A stretch of DNA of 64,000 nt, from contig NZ_JAJNCU010000004.1 in assembly GCF_021026095.1 (NCBI RefSeq), positions 120,015 through 184,014 of the forward strand, in the 5' to 3' direction. Both the position numbers and the translations under genes were made by a program. Below, in pieces: positions 33,940 to 42,231 of the stretch (the first letter of the stretch is position 1; each line of letters starts with the position of its first letter). This DNA is from Salinicoccus halitifaciens. Its GTDB lineage: Bacteria; Bacillota; Bacilli; Staphylococcales; Salinicoccaceae. The notes beneath the pieces are model-generated. The model ran no database searches and had not been told where the DNA came from. It worked only from the letters and a program-made list of their open reading frames with translations.

Positions 33940-35118
33940 CTATATTTCATGCTTTTTTTCATGTCTGCCGTAAACGGCGTGGAAAATGACCAGTCCGGCC
34001 GCTATCGAAAGGACGAGCAGCTGGTACAGTCCCCCGTAGCCGGTGGCAGGCACGATCATTCCAAGGAAGAACGGGCCGAAGCCGAGGCCGATTTCGAGCA
34101 TGATGAAAAATGTTGAGGTCGCAAGGCCGACATTCTCCCTTTTTGCGATCTTTACACACACCGCCTGGGCGACCGACTGGAAATTGCCGAAGCCGAGGCC
34201 GATCAGGAAAGCGGCCAGCAGGAGCACGCCCCCCGCCGCAGCCTGTCCAAGGGTGAAGAACCCGGCGGCCATGATGATGGAGGCCGGATAGATGATGATA
34301 TTCGCACCGTACTTATCCAGCATCTTCCCCGTCACCGGCCGCGTCATCAGGATTGCTGCGGAATAGACGAGGAAGAAGATGCTTGCGGCAGTGACCAGGT
34401 CCAGCTCGATGGCATACAGGTTCAAAAAGGACAGCACCGCAGAATATGCAATCCCCATGAAGAGGACCGAGAAGCCCATCGGAAGCACATCCTTGTCGAT
34501 CATCACGAACCTGCCCCTCGGCGCGCCTTCCGGCCGCACCGTATTGTTGGTTCTGATCAGCGGCAGCATCAATGAAACCGCAAGCACGGCAAGGCCGATG
34601 TAGATGAGCATCGTGTTGAAGCTGATGTGTTCAAGTATCAGGAACGATAAAAAAGGCCCGGCCGCCGAACCGAGGACCATGCTCAGGCTGAAATGGCTGA
34701 TGCCTTCGCCGCGCCGCTCCGGCGGGACTGAAATCGTCGCAAGCGTGTTCAGGGCGGTGCTGATCACGCCGGTGGCGATACCGTTCAAAAGACGGACGGC
34801 AATCAGGAAATAAAGGCCCCCGTCTATGAAGTATAGTGCATATGTAATGAAGAAGAAGACCGTCCCGATATACATGATCCTCTGTGCACCCATGTTGTTG
34901 ACTTGATAGCCGGTGAGCGCCCGCCCGGCCAGCACCCCGACGATGAATACACTCGCCACGAATCCGGCGGTGGCCGGTGACGCCCCGTAATTTTCAATTG
35001 CCGTGCTCCCGATCGTCACCAGTGTCGAATACATCGAAAACATGACGATGAAATGAAATAAGAATATGATGATGAACTCCGGCGTCCAAATCTTCGCCCT
35101 GTATTTACTTTTAGACAA
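33940..35118 (-). CDS. MFS transporter
   Basis: 392 residues with 12 hydrophobic segments, LLNGIATGVISTALNTLATISVPPERRGEGI in the TM4-5 region and GRALTGYQVNNMGAQRIMY as motif A, typical of the YwoG/YxaM-like MFS branch found in staphylococci. Substrate unknown. The start is TTG 35118 with AAAGGAG eight bases upstream; a GTG nine bases earlier lies on top of that site. Confidence 0.8.
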   Translation of the reverse strand: MSKSKYRAKIWTPEFIIIFLFHFIVMFSMYSTLVTIGSTAIENYGASPATAGFVASVFIVGVLAGRALTGYQVNNMGAQRIMYIGTVFFFITYALYFIDGGLYFLIAVRLLNGIATGVISTALNTLATISVPPERRGEGISHFSLSMVLGSAAGPFLSFLILEHISFNTMLIYIGLAVLAVSLMLPLIRTNNTVRPEGAPRGRFVMIDKDVLPMGFSVLFMGIAYSAVLSFLNLYAIELDLVTAASIFFLVYSAAILMTRPVTGKMLDKYGANIIIYPASIIMAAGFFTLGQAAAGGVLLLAAFLIGLGFGNFQSVAQAVCVKIAKRENVGLATSTFFIMLEIGLGFGPFFLGMIVPATGYGGLYQLLVLSIAAGLVIFHAVYGRHEKKHEI

Positions 35119-35142
35119 TGCGTCCACTCCTTTACCAAAACC

Positions 35143-35172
35143 ACAAAAACCAGTAACATGCCGTTACTGGTT
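35143..35172 (-). terminator. Terminator of the pta-lipL operon
   Basis: AACCAGTAAC, five bases, GTTACTGGTT, then TTTTTG leftward. The lipL stop codon TAA lies inside the first arm. Confidence 0.8.
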
Positions 35173-36000
35173 TAAAAGGTCCGAAAATATCTTCCTGTCG
35201 AGTTCGCCCCTGATATCCTCGTTGCGCCTGATCATCCGCAGGACATATTCCGTGTACCTGCCGTCGAATTCTTCGGGCAGGGTGCCGGTATCTTTGGGGC
35301 CGATCTTCAAAACGTCCAAAAATTTATCAAGCATATCATCCACGGTCCAGCTTTTTCCAAGGAGTTCGTTCAATGAAGCCATGACGTCCGGCTCTATATC
35401 CGGGTACTGGAAGCGTGTCTCGGCATCCTTTTTCGCATGCCCGTAGAATTCCTTCATGACCTCCGCCCGCGCGGCCCCGCTTCCGGTGACGCACAGGTAA
35501 ATCTGGACGGCGACCCCGTCCCTGATCCGCCGCTGGGAGATGCCGGCGAATTTCCTGCCGTCAATGCTCAGGTCATAACTTCCAGGACAGTAGCTCCCAT
35601 GGATTTCATACGCCTCCACATCTGCACCGTCCAGCACGTCCCGGACCAGGGCAAGCATCAGATCGTAGCCGTCATCTATCGAGGGCGAATGGCTTTTATT
35701 CATGACGAGCGAGATGTTCAGCACCCCTTCATCAAGCACGACGCCGAGCCCTCCGCTGTTCCTGACTATGTAATCGTAGCCCGCCTTCGATAAATATGCG
35801 AGCCCGTCATGGAGGTGCGGGAGCCTCGCGTCATGAAGGCCGAGGATGACGAATGGATGATGAGTCCATGCACGGAACTTGAACGATCCATCGCTGCTCA
35901 CGGTTTCCTGAAGTGCGTCGTCGATCGCAAATGAGTGATACGGATGCGGCGTCACTTCAGGCGGGATGTAATCCCATTCTGCTTCAAAAAATTCATTCAT
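35164..36000 (-). CDS. lipL: Octanoyl-[GcvH]:protein N-octanoyltransferase
   Basis: 278 residues of the lipoate ligase/transferase fold. RNSGGLGVV and the LipL-type active site GSYCPGSYDLSIDGRKFAGISQRR with Cys138 and Lys150 distinguish it from ATP-using LplA ligases. It moves octanoyl groups from GcvH to the E2 subunits of 2-oxoacid dehydrogenases during lipoate synthesis. Its start overlaps the end of pta by eight bases; pta-lipL adjacency is the known Bacillales order. It ends in the terminator at 35143. Confidence 0.88.
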   Translation of the reverse strand: MNEFFEAEWDYIPPEVTPHPYHSFAIDDALQETVSSDGSFKFRAWTHHPFVILGLHDARLPHLHDGLAYLSKAGYDYIVRNSGGLGVVLDEGVLNISLVMNKSHSPSIDDGYDLMLALVRDVLDGADVEAYEIHGSYCPGSYDLSIDGRKFAGISQRRIRDGVAVQIYLCVTGSGAARAEVMKEFYGHAKKDAETRFQYPDIEPDVMASLNELLGKSWTVDDMLDKFLDVLKIGPKDTGTLPEEFDGRYTEYVLRMIRRNEDIRGELDRKIFSDLLNQ

Positions 36001-36985
36001 GGCCGTTCTTCAGTGCCAGTGCCTGTGTTGCGGTGAAGAGTGCAAGGTTATACACTTCGTCCGTGGTGCAGCCGCGGGACAGGTCGTTCACCGGCTGATT
36101 GAGCCCCTGCAGTATCGGACCGTATGCTTCAAAGCCGCCGAGGCGCTGTGCGATCTTATATCCTATGTTTCCGGCTTCCAGGTTCGGGAAGATGAAGACG
36201 TTCGCGTTGCCCTGGACTTCGGAGTCCGGCGCCTTCTTCTCGGCGACACTCGGGACGAATGCTGCATCGAACTGGAATTCACCGTCGATCGGCACGCCGG
36301 GCAATTTATCCTTGGCATACTGTGCAGCTGTCCTGACGCGTTCGGTCTCTTCGGTCTTGGCGGAGCCCTTCGTCGAGAAGCTGAGCAGTGCCACCGTCGG
36401 ATCCACATTGAAGCTCTGTGCGGTCTTCGCTGTTTCGACAGCCACTTCCGCGAGTTCCTCAGCGTTCAGGACCGGGTTGATTGCGCAGTCCCCCATGACA
36501 TACAGCTCATCTTCGCGCAGCATGAAGAAGATCCCGCTTGTACGCGAGACGCCGGGCTTCGTCTTGATGATCTGCAATGCCGGACGCACAGTGTGCGGGG
36601 TGGAATGCATGGCACCGGAAACCAGCCCGTCGGCTTTCCCTGTATAGACCATCATCGTTCCGAAATAATTCACATCATTGATGATGTCATCCGCCTGCTC
36701 TTTCGTCACTTTGCCGTTCCGCCTTTCGACGAAAGCATCTGCAAGTTCTTCCTTATCCTCGCAGTCTACAGGATTGATGATTTCCAGATTTTCAATATCA
36801 AGCGACTTTTCTTCGGCAAGCGCCCTGATCTCATCCTGGTTGCCCAAAACGATCGGATGGACATAATTTGTTTTTTCCAGTTCAACTGCCGCTTTCAATA
36901 TTCTGCCGTCAACACCTTCAGGGAAAACGACTCTGACGTTCTCCCCTTCCAAGTTAGCTTTTAGTTTATCTAAAAATTGACTCAT
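35993..36985 (-). CDS. pta: Phosphate acetyltransferase
   Basis: 330 residues, the short single-domain Pta. Motifs: MVYTGKADGLVSGAMHSTPHTVRPALQII, SRTSGIFFML, LSFSTKGSAK and GPILQGLNQPVNDLSRG. It interconverts acetyl-CoA and acetyl phosphate in overflow metabolism. Strong AAGGAGGAAACC precedes ATG 36985. Divergent from hemQ over a 138-base spacer that contains a TATAAT box for pta. Translationally coupled to lipL. Confidence 0.96.
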   Translation of the reverse strand: MSQFLDKLKANLEGENVRVVFPEGVDGRILKAAVELEKTNYVHPIVLGNQDEIRALAEEKSLDIENLEIINPVDCEDKEELADAFVERRNGKVTKEQADDIINDVNYFGTMMVYTGKADGLVSGAMHSTPHTVRPALQIIKTKPGVSRTSGIFFMLREDELYVMGDCAINPVLNAEELAEVAVETAKTAQSFNVDPTVALLSFSTKGSAKTEETERVRTAAQYAKDKLPGVPIDGEFQFDAAFVPSVAEKKAPDSEVQGNANVFIFPNLEAGNIGYKIAQRLGGFEAYGPILQGLNQPVNDLSRGCTTDEVYNLALFTATQALALKNGHE

Positions 36986-37123
36986 GGTTTCCTCCTTGAA
37001 AAGCCTATGTACGAGATTATTATACCTTTTCTGTCACAATATTTCATCCTTAAATACTTTTAAAACGTTTTCAGTTGGAGTATCATAGATATGATAACAA
37101 TTAAAAAAGAGAGGTTTTTTAAA

Positions 37124-37870
37124 ATGAGCGAAGCTGTTTCAACACTGGATGGATGGTGGAGTCTGCATTTATTGTACAATGTCGACTGGACTTCATTGAA
37201 AACCCTGGAAGAATCAAAAAAAGACCATTTGATCGGTGAACTCCAATCTTTCCTGGAGCGGGAAGAGGAAGTTCATAAAAATAAAGAAGGCAGCTATTCA
37301 TTTTACAATGTGACCGGCCAGAAAGCGGACATCATCCTCTGGATGCTGCGTCCGACCATCGATGAATTGAATAAATTGGAACTGGAATTTAATAAGCTTG
37401 GCATCAGGGATTACCTGATCCCGGCCTACTCATATGTATCCGTCATTGAGATGAGCGGATACCTTGCCAAGGAATCGGATGAAGATCCGTATGAGAACCC
37501 TTACGTCCAAAGCCGCCTGTACCCGGAAGTGCCTAAGTCCAAGTACATCTGCTTCTATCCGATGGATAAAAAGCGCGATCTGGATGACAACTGGTATATG
37601 CTTCCGATGGAGGAAAGGCGCCGCCTGATGTATGACCACGGCATGATCGGCCGCCAGTATGCAGGCAAGGTCAAGCAGTTCATCACAGGCTCACAGGGGC
37701 TCGACAAGTATGAATGGGGCGTGACTTTATTCTCCGATGATATGCTCGAATTCAAGAACATCATCTATGAAATGAGGTTCGACGAAGCTTCCGCACGCTA
37801 CGGCATATTCGGCGACTTCTATGTCGGTGTCCACCTGCCGGCTGACGAACTGCCTGCTTTTTTCAAGTAG
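37124..37870 (+). CDS. hemQ: Coproheme decarboxylase
   Basis: 248 residues. His172 ([13 protein letters not shown]) is the proximal haem ligand, and Tyr145 and Lys149 (FYPMDKK) are the catalytic residues; all three fall at the S. aureus HemQ numbering. It makes protohaem from coproheme using peroxide, the last step of the coproporphyrin-dependent path of Gram-positive bacteria. ATG 37124 follows AGAGAGG; the in-frame ATG at 37091 lacks a site. Single gene. Confidence 0.95.
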   Translation: MSEAVSTLDGWWSLHLLYNVDWTSLKTLEESKKDHLIGELQSFLEREEEVHKNKEGSYSFYNVTGQKADIILWMLRPTIDELNKLELEFNKLGIRDYLIPAYSYVSVIEMSGYLAKESDEDPYENPYVQSRLYPEVPKSKYICFYPMDKKRDLDDNWYMLPMEERRRLMYDHGMIGRQYAGKVKQFITGSQGLDKYEWGVTLFSDDMLEFKNIIYEMRFDEASARYGIFGDFYVGVHLPADELPAFFK

Positions 37871-37941
37871 GCGGATGTTTGAACACCGGGAAAATCGGCT
37901 ATAACACAATGCTGGATTAAATAATTCGAAGGGGTGTTGAC

Positions 37942-38031
37942 ATGGGCCGTTTAATAAGGAGACTTGCAATAGTTCTGGCACCTATAATCATTAAGAAAAT
38001 ATTCAATAAGAATAAGTCGGGTAAAAAATAG
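37942..38031 (+). CDS. Tiny cationic amphipathic peptide gene (29 codons)
   Basis: ATG 37942 has GAAGGGGTGTTGAC upstream and a TAG stop at 38029-38031, followed six bases later by a good intrinsic terminator. The peptide is one helix: MGRLIRRLAIV, LAPIIIKKIF, then NKNKSGKK, with net charge about +9 and a hydrophobic face. A ribosome binding site, a start, a stop and a private terminator all within 130 bases argue for a real small gene. It may be a membrane-associated peptide; no family recognised. Confidence 0.6.
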   Translation: MGRLIRRLAIVLAPIIIKKIFNKNKSGKK

Positions 38032-38036
38032 TCTGG

Positions 38037-38069
38037 AAATGCCGGGTGCGGAGTCATCCGGCATTTTTT
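38037..38069 (+). terminator. Terminator of the tiny peptide gene
   Basis: AAATGCCGG and CCGGCATTT arms, 12-base loop, then TTTTTA. Confidence 0.75.
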
Positions 38070-38121
38070 ATAAGTGACTGCTTCAGGTATGATGGATTAA
38101 AACAGTAAATGAGGAAAGCTT

Positions 38122-38358
38122 ATGTCATCGAATATCAACAGATCAAAAAGATGGATACTCATATTTACAGGCACCGTGACCTCGGTCGTGGCAGTACTGT
38201 TACTGGTTGTGGGCCTGATTTTCATCATTGCCGAAGGCGACTGGTTCGGACTCGCCATCGTGATTTTCGGGTTGATTTCAATCTGGTTTGCACAACGGGA
38301 ATTCAAGGAATATATGCAGCTGAAGAAAGAAGCGGACGAAACACGGAAGCGGGGTTAA
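38122..38358 (+). CDS. Small two-helix membrane protein
   Basis: 78 residues: basic N-terminus, hydrophobic segments about 12-37 and 42-57, then a charged C-terminal helix (QREFKEYMQLKKEADETRKRG). No family recognised. AGGAAAG lies before ATG 38122. The 155 bases to the ferredoxin gene hold no terminator that I can see. Confidence 0.6.
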   Translation: MSSNINRSKRWILIFTGTVTSVVAVLLLVVGLIFIIAEGDWFGLAIVIFGLISIWFAQREFKEYMQLKKEADETRKRG

Positions 38359-38513
38359 ATTACACGGCGCGGCTCAGCCTAAATGTGTATTTTAACCGAG
38401 TTTCCAGAAATGGTTTGAAAAATGGCCGGGATTCACTTACTATTCAATTATAGCCGGATTTAAACGAACCAAATTTAAGTGAAGGAATCCATAGATTGAA
38501 GGAGGTAATTCAA

Positions 38514-38753
38514 ATGGCATTTGTCATTACCCAGCCGTGTATCGGTGAGAAAGCAGGCGACTGCGTCGATGTCTGCCCGGTAGACTGTATAGAAGAAGGC
38601 GAAGATCAGTACTTCATCGACCCGGATATCTGCATCGACTGCGGTGCATGTGTTACGGTCTGCCCGGTGGAAGCGATCATTGAAGAATACGATATGACGC
38701 CGGAAGACGAGCCGTTTTTCGAAAAAGCCAAGAAATTCTACGGCCTCGCATAA
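38514..38753 (+). CDS. fdxA: 7Fe ferredoxin ([3Fe-4S][4Fe-4S])
   Basis: 79 residues. Cysteines 9, 17 and 50 fit the [3Fe-4S] cluster and 21, 40, 43 and 46 the [4Fe-4S] cluster, with Cys25 free, as in Azotobacter FdI-type proteins. Acidic C-terminus. Low-potential electron carrier in the cytoplasm. AAGGAGGTAATTCAA precedes ATG 38514, and a terminator follows, so it is a strong single gene. Confidence 0.88.
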   Translation: MAFVITQPCIGEKAGDCVDVCPVDCIEEGEDQYFIDPDICIDCGACVTVCPVEAIIEEYDMTPEDEPFFEKAKKFYGLA

Positions 38754-38770
38754 TAGATGGAAATACTTAT

Positions 38771-38803
38771 GGCCGGACCTCTGTGAGGTCCGGTCTTTAT
38801 TTT
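38771..38803 (+). terminator. Terminator of the ferredoxin gene
   Basis: CCGGACCTC, three bases, GAGGTCCGG, then TCTTTATTTT. Confidence 0.8.
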
Positions 38804-38825
38804 GCCTTAATGCAGGCCGCCCCAA

Positions 38826-38857
38826 TATAAAAGGCTGCATCCTGAATGGATGCAGCC
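38826..38857 (-). terminator. Terminator of the ywdK-like gene
   Basis: GGCTGCATCC, five bases, GGATGCAGCC with TTTTATATT leftward, next to the stop codon of 38863-39225. Confidence 0.75.
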
Positions 38858-38862
38858 GATGA

Positions 38863-39225
38863 TCAAATCCTCACTATTCCAATGATCACCATCACCCAGG
38901 CAGCAAGGAACAGCACGCCGCCGATCGGAGTGATGGCACCGAGCACCGAGATGCCTGAGACCGCGAGTATATACAGTGATCCGCTGAAAAATATGATGCC
39001 TGCAAACATCAGCCATCCCGCCGCATTCATCGGCACGTCCGTGAGCCCGATCAGGATTCCGACCGCGATCAGCCCCACCGAGTGGAACATCTGATACTGC
39101 ACAGCCGTTTCCCATACGCCGAGGTAATGATCGCTGATCTTCCCTTCGAGTCCGTGCGCACCGAATGCACCCAGTGCGACTGATATGAAGGCGTTCACCG
39201 CCCCTAGAATTACAAATAATTTCAT
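38863..39225 (-). CDS. ywdK: DUF423 membrane protein (YwdK/YgdD family)
   Basis: 120 residues with four hydrophobic helices and the DUF423 signature [32 protein letters not shown] split over two segments, here starting at residue 17. Function unknown but widely conserved. It is the last gene of the ung-ywdI-ywdK leftward operon, the same neighbourhood as in Bacillus subtilis. AGGGAG precedes the start. Confidence 0.85.
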   Translation of the reverse strand: MKLFVILGAVNAFISVALGAFGAHGLEGKISDHYLGVWETAVQYQMFHSVGLIAVGILIGLTDVPMNAAGWLMFAGIIFFSGSLYILAVSGISVLGAITPIGGVLFLAAWVMVIIGIVRI

Positions 39226-39244
39226 TTCACTTTACTCCCTGCTG

Positions 39245-39520
39245 TTAAAAATCAAAAATTGAATCGTCCGTCCGTTTTTCTTCAGGCGGCCTGCCCTCTT
39301 TCTGGCTGCCGCCCATCATTTCAAGCATCTTTTTATCCTTATCCGTGAGGTCCGGTTCCGCTTCTTCCGTCCCGGCACGGGCCGTGTCCGGCCCCTCCGC
39401 CCTCAGCAAGCCGACCAGCGTCTCGACAGCATACAGATGCTTTTCGAACTCATGGGGCAGGCTGGAGACTTCGAGCATATGGAGCTCTGCCTTCAACTGG
39501 CTGATGATCTCCCGCTTCAT
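39245..39520 (-). CDS. ywdI: YwdI-family protein (DUF5327)
   Basis: 91 residues. N-terminal helical region [16 protein letters not shown] with a conserved [12 protein letters not shown] segment, then an acidic disordered tail ending in DDSIFDF. Matches the small YwdI proteins encoded after ung in Bacillales. Its ATG overlaps the ung stop (ATGA). Function unknown. Confidence 0.7.
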   Translation of the reverse strand: MKREIISQLKAELHMLEVSSLPHEFEKHLYAVETLVGLLRAEGPDTARAGTEEAEPDLTDKDKKMLEMMGGSQKEGRPPEEKRTDDSIFDF

Positions 39521-40170
39521 TCCTGCTCACTCCAGTCCACCGGTGCCCGTCCGTTTTCCTCCAGGTATTCGTTCGTCCGGCTGAAAGGTTTGGAGCCGAA
39601 GAACCCCCGGTATGCGGATAAAGGGCTTGGATGTACGGATTTTATTATCATATGCTTTGAACCGTCTATGAGTGCCTCTTTTTTCTGGGCGGGCTTGCCC
39701 CAGAGTATGAACACGACATTTTCAAGCTCTTCGGACACCATTTTGATCACGCTGTCCGTGAATTTCTCCCAGCCGAGCCCGCGGTGCGAATTCGCTTCGT
39801 GCGCATCCACGGTGAGCACCGTGTTGAGCAGCAGCACACCCTGTGCGGCCCAGTCTTTCAGGCTGCCGCCTGTGCGTCTGATGCCGAGGTCGTCCTCAAG
39901 TTCCCTGTATATGTTCCTGAGTGACGGCGGGATTTTGATGCCTTCATTCACCGAGAAAGCAAGTCCGTGCGACTGCCTCTCCCCGTGGTAGGGATCCTGG
40001 CCGAGTATGACCACCCTGACGTTTTCAAATGATGTCAATTCGAATGCCGTATATATTTCGTCCCTTGGCGGGAATACTCTGCCGTTTTCATATTTATCCT
40101 CCAGCACCGCTTCCAGTGTGCTGAAATCATGTTCTTCCTTTATTTTTGCGAATACTTCCGACCATTCCAT
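39517..40170 (-). CDS. ung: Uracil-DNA glycosylase, family 1
   Basis: 217 residues with the water-activating motif GQDPYHG (Asp59) and the DNA-contact loop [13 protein letters not shown]. It removes uracil from DNA as the first step in base excision repair. ATG 40170 follows AGAGGTGATGTA; the earlier in-frame codon lacks a site. Translationally coupled to ywdI. Confidence 0.95.
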   Translation of the reverse strand: MEWSEVFAKIKEEHDFSTLEAVLEDKYENGRVFPPRDEIYTAFELTSFENVRVVILGQDPYHGERQSHGLAFSVNEGIKIPPSLRNIYRELEDDLGIRRTGGSLKDWAAQGVLLLNTVLTVDAHEANSHRGLGWEKFTDSVIKMVSEELENVVFILWGKPAQKKEALIDGSKHMIIKSVHPSPLSAYRGFFGSKPFSRTNEYLEENGRAPVDWSEQE

Positions 40171-40286
40171 TACATCACCTCTTTTAAAATTCAATTATAC
40201 CACTCAAGTAAGCAATGCTCTAGAATTACAGCGTCAAATATAGTAAAATATCATTATTAATCTATTAGAGGAAAAGAGGAACTTTT

Positions 40287-41117
40287 ATGCAGCTTCAAAA
40301 GACCCTGACCATCGCGGGTACGGACGTCAGCGGAGGCGCAGGTATAGCCGCCGACCTGAAAACATTCCAGGAACATGAAACTTACGGGATGTCCGTCATT
40401 GTGACCACAGTGACGATGGATCCCGAAACTTGGTCCCACCGGGTATTCCCCACGGCTCTCGAAGTCGTGGATTCACAGATAGAAACAGCTTTATCCATTT
40501 CACCGGATGCCATCAAGACCGGCATGCTGCCTTCGGAAGAAGTGATTGAGAGGGCGAAGACGGCATTCCTGAACAGCGGTGCGAAATTTTTCGTCATCGA
40601 CCCGGTCATGGTCTGTAAAGGTGATGATGAAGTGCTCAATCCGGGTCTTGTGGACGCGATGATTGAACATCTTCTGCCGCATGCAACAATCGTCACCCCG
40701 AACCTGGTTGAAGCGGGCCATCTGACCCGCCGCAAAACACCCAAGACACTGGACGAAGTCAAAGAATGTGCAGTGGAGATCGTAAGGCAGGGTGCACAGC
40801 ATGTCATCATCAAAGGCGGTACGGGCATCGAGGGTGACAAAGCGATTGATGTATACTATGATGGTGACGAATTCCACCTTTTGACAACCGAGAAGATCGA
40901 TGCATCATACAACCACGGTGCAGGATGCACATTCGCTGCAGCAATCACCGCGAAGCTCGCCAAAGGTGAAACACCTCTTGAAGCCGTACGGTCAGCCAAG
41001 GCCTTCGTCACTTCAGCAATCAAGAACGGCTGGAGACTGAATGAACACGTCGGTGTCGTCAGACACGGCGCAGCGAATACAGTGGAAGAAATCAAAGTAA
41101 AAGAAGAACAGATCTAA
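40287..41117 (+). CDS. pdxK: Pyridoxal kinase of the ThiD-like CC-PLK type
   Basis: 276 residues, ribokinase fold: IAGTDVSGGAGIAADLKTF at the start, KTGMLPS, and NHGAGCTFAAA at 208-218. Cys110 and Cys214 sit at the positions known from the S. aureus dual-cysteine pyridoxal kinase, whose Cys214 binds substrate aldehyde. It phosphorylates pyridoxal and related vitamers, possibly also hydroxymethylpyrimidine. AGAGGAACTTTT precedes ATG 40287; terminator at 41116. Confidence 0.88.
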   Translation: MQLQKTLTIAGTDVSGGAGIAADLKTFQEHETYGMSVIVTTVTMDPETWSHRVFPTALEVVDSQIETALSISPDAIKTGMLPSEEVIERAKTAFLNSGAKFFVIDPVMVCKGDDEVLNPGLVDAMIEHLLPHATIVTPNLVEAGHLTRRKTPKTLDEVKECAVEIVRQGAQHVIIKGGTGIEGDKAIDVYYDGDEFHLLTTEKIDASYNHGAGCTFAAAITAKLAKGETPLEAVRSAKAFVTSAIKNGWRLNEHVGVVRHGAANTVEEIKVKEEQI

Positions 41118-41145
41118 AAGAGATAGCCTGTCTATCTCTTTTAAA
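41116..41145 (+). terminator. Terminator of pdxK
   Basis: AAAAGAGATAG and CTATCTCTTTT arms with a five-base loop. The pdxK stop codon overlaps the first base. Confidence 0.75.
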
Positions 41146-41180
41146 TTGAATTCATATGCAGAAGTGGGAGTGGCATTTTA

Positions 41181-41540
41181 ATGGAGAAGATTGACCGTGA
41201 GAAAGTGCAGGAAATACTGAATCAATATCAGGACCGGCCTGTCTATATACACGTTGAAATCACGAGTGGGGTCTACGCGGACCACTTGGACGAGAACATC
41301 TTTAATGCAGGCACATTCCTGCGGAACATCCAGGTCGAGTTTGTTCAGGGTGCCATCCGGGGCGGCAGGAACGGTCAGTACCGTGTCGGATTGAAGCTTG
41401 TGAACGGCGGATGGATCTATGTGCTCGGCCTGACGCACTATGTCATCAACGAGAATGATGAATTCATCATGCACGGCTTTGACCATGAAGGGAAATTGGC
41501 CAGTGCTTTGGAAATATCTTCTAATGAGTTTTTCAAATAG
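41181..41540 (+). CDS. yojF: YojF-family protein (DUF1806)
   Basis: 119 residues; RPVYIHVEITSGVYA and GGRNGQYRVGLKLVNGGWIYVLGLTHY are family features, predicted beta-rich. In Bacillales it is encoded beside bshB2, as here (12-base gap). Function unknown; probably linked to bacillithiol. First gene of a three-gene operon with bshB2 and folE2. Confidence 0.82.
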   Translation: MEKIDREKVQEILNQYQDRPVYIHVEITSGVYADHLDENIFNAGTFLRNIQVEFVQGAIRGGRNGQYRVGLKLVNGGWIYVLGLTHYVINENDEFIMHGFDHEGKLASALEISSNEFFK

Positions 41541-41552
41541 GAGGAAATCGGA

Positions 41553-42221
41553 ATGGAAAAAGAAAGACATGTTTTAGTCGTCTTCCCCCACCCGGATGAT
41601 GAGGCATTCGGTGTTTCCGGCACCATCATGAAATACATCGACTCAGGCGTGCCGGTGACATACGCCTGCCTGACTTACGGTGACATGGGAAGAAGCCTCG
41701 GGTATCCTCCTTTCGCAACGCGGGAATCATTGCATGAGATAAGGAAGCAGGAAGTCGAGAAAAGTGCTAGAATAATGAAGCTGACTGATTTAAGGCTTCT
41801 TGGCTACCGGGATAAGACACTCGAATTTGAACAGCCCGGCCACCTGGCTTCAGTCATCAAAAGTTTGATTGACGAACTCAACACCTCAAGAATCATTTCC
41901 TTCTATCCGGGGTATTCTGTCCATCCGGATCATGAGGCGACCGCAGAAGCCATTGTGGGTGCTGTGAAAGATATGGCGCCTGAAAAAAGACCGGCCCTCC
42001 AGCTCGTCGCTTTTGACAAGGATACACTGGAAGACCTCGGGGATCCCGACATCATCAATGACATCACCGGCTATGAAGACAGGAAAGAAGAAGTGATGGC
42101 GGCTCATATTTCCCAGACCGGCCCGCTGCTGAAACGGCTCGCTGCCGACACCGTGGAAGGCCAGGAAACAAGGGAAGCTTATTTAAAGTTAGAACAATTT
42201 TACAGTTATGATATAGATTAA
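41553..42221 (+). CDS. bshB2: Bacillithiol biosynthesis deacetylase BshB2
   Basis: 222 residues, PIG-L/LmbE-like zinc deacetylase. Zinc and catalytic residues in FPHPDDEAFG (His13, Asp15, Asp16) and HPDHEAT. It removes the acetyl group from GlcNAc-malate on the way to bacillithiol, and related enzymes can also cleave bacillithiol conjugates. AGGAGG lies eight bases upstream. Followed ten bases later by folE2. Confidence 0.9.
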   Translation: MEKERHVLVVFPHPDDEAFGVSGTIMKYIDSGVPVTYACLTYGDMGRSLGYPPFATRESLHEIRKQEVEKSARIMKLTDLRLLGYRDKTLEFEQPGHLASVIKSLIDELNTSRIISFYPGYSVHPDHEATAEAIVGAVKDMAPEKRPALQLVAFDKDTLEDLGDPDIINDITGYEDRKEEVMAAHISQTGPLLKRLAADTVEGQETREAYLKLEQFYSYDID

Positions 42222-42231
42222 GGAGATTATT

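Noticed and set aside
35999-36964. 321-codon rightward open frame opposite pta
   Set aside because: It is a mirror frame of a clearly recognised gene, cysteine- and arginine-rich, with no motif. The same holds for long antisense frames opposite the epimerase (2362-3177) and argS (30370-31098).
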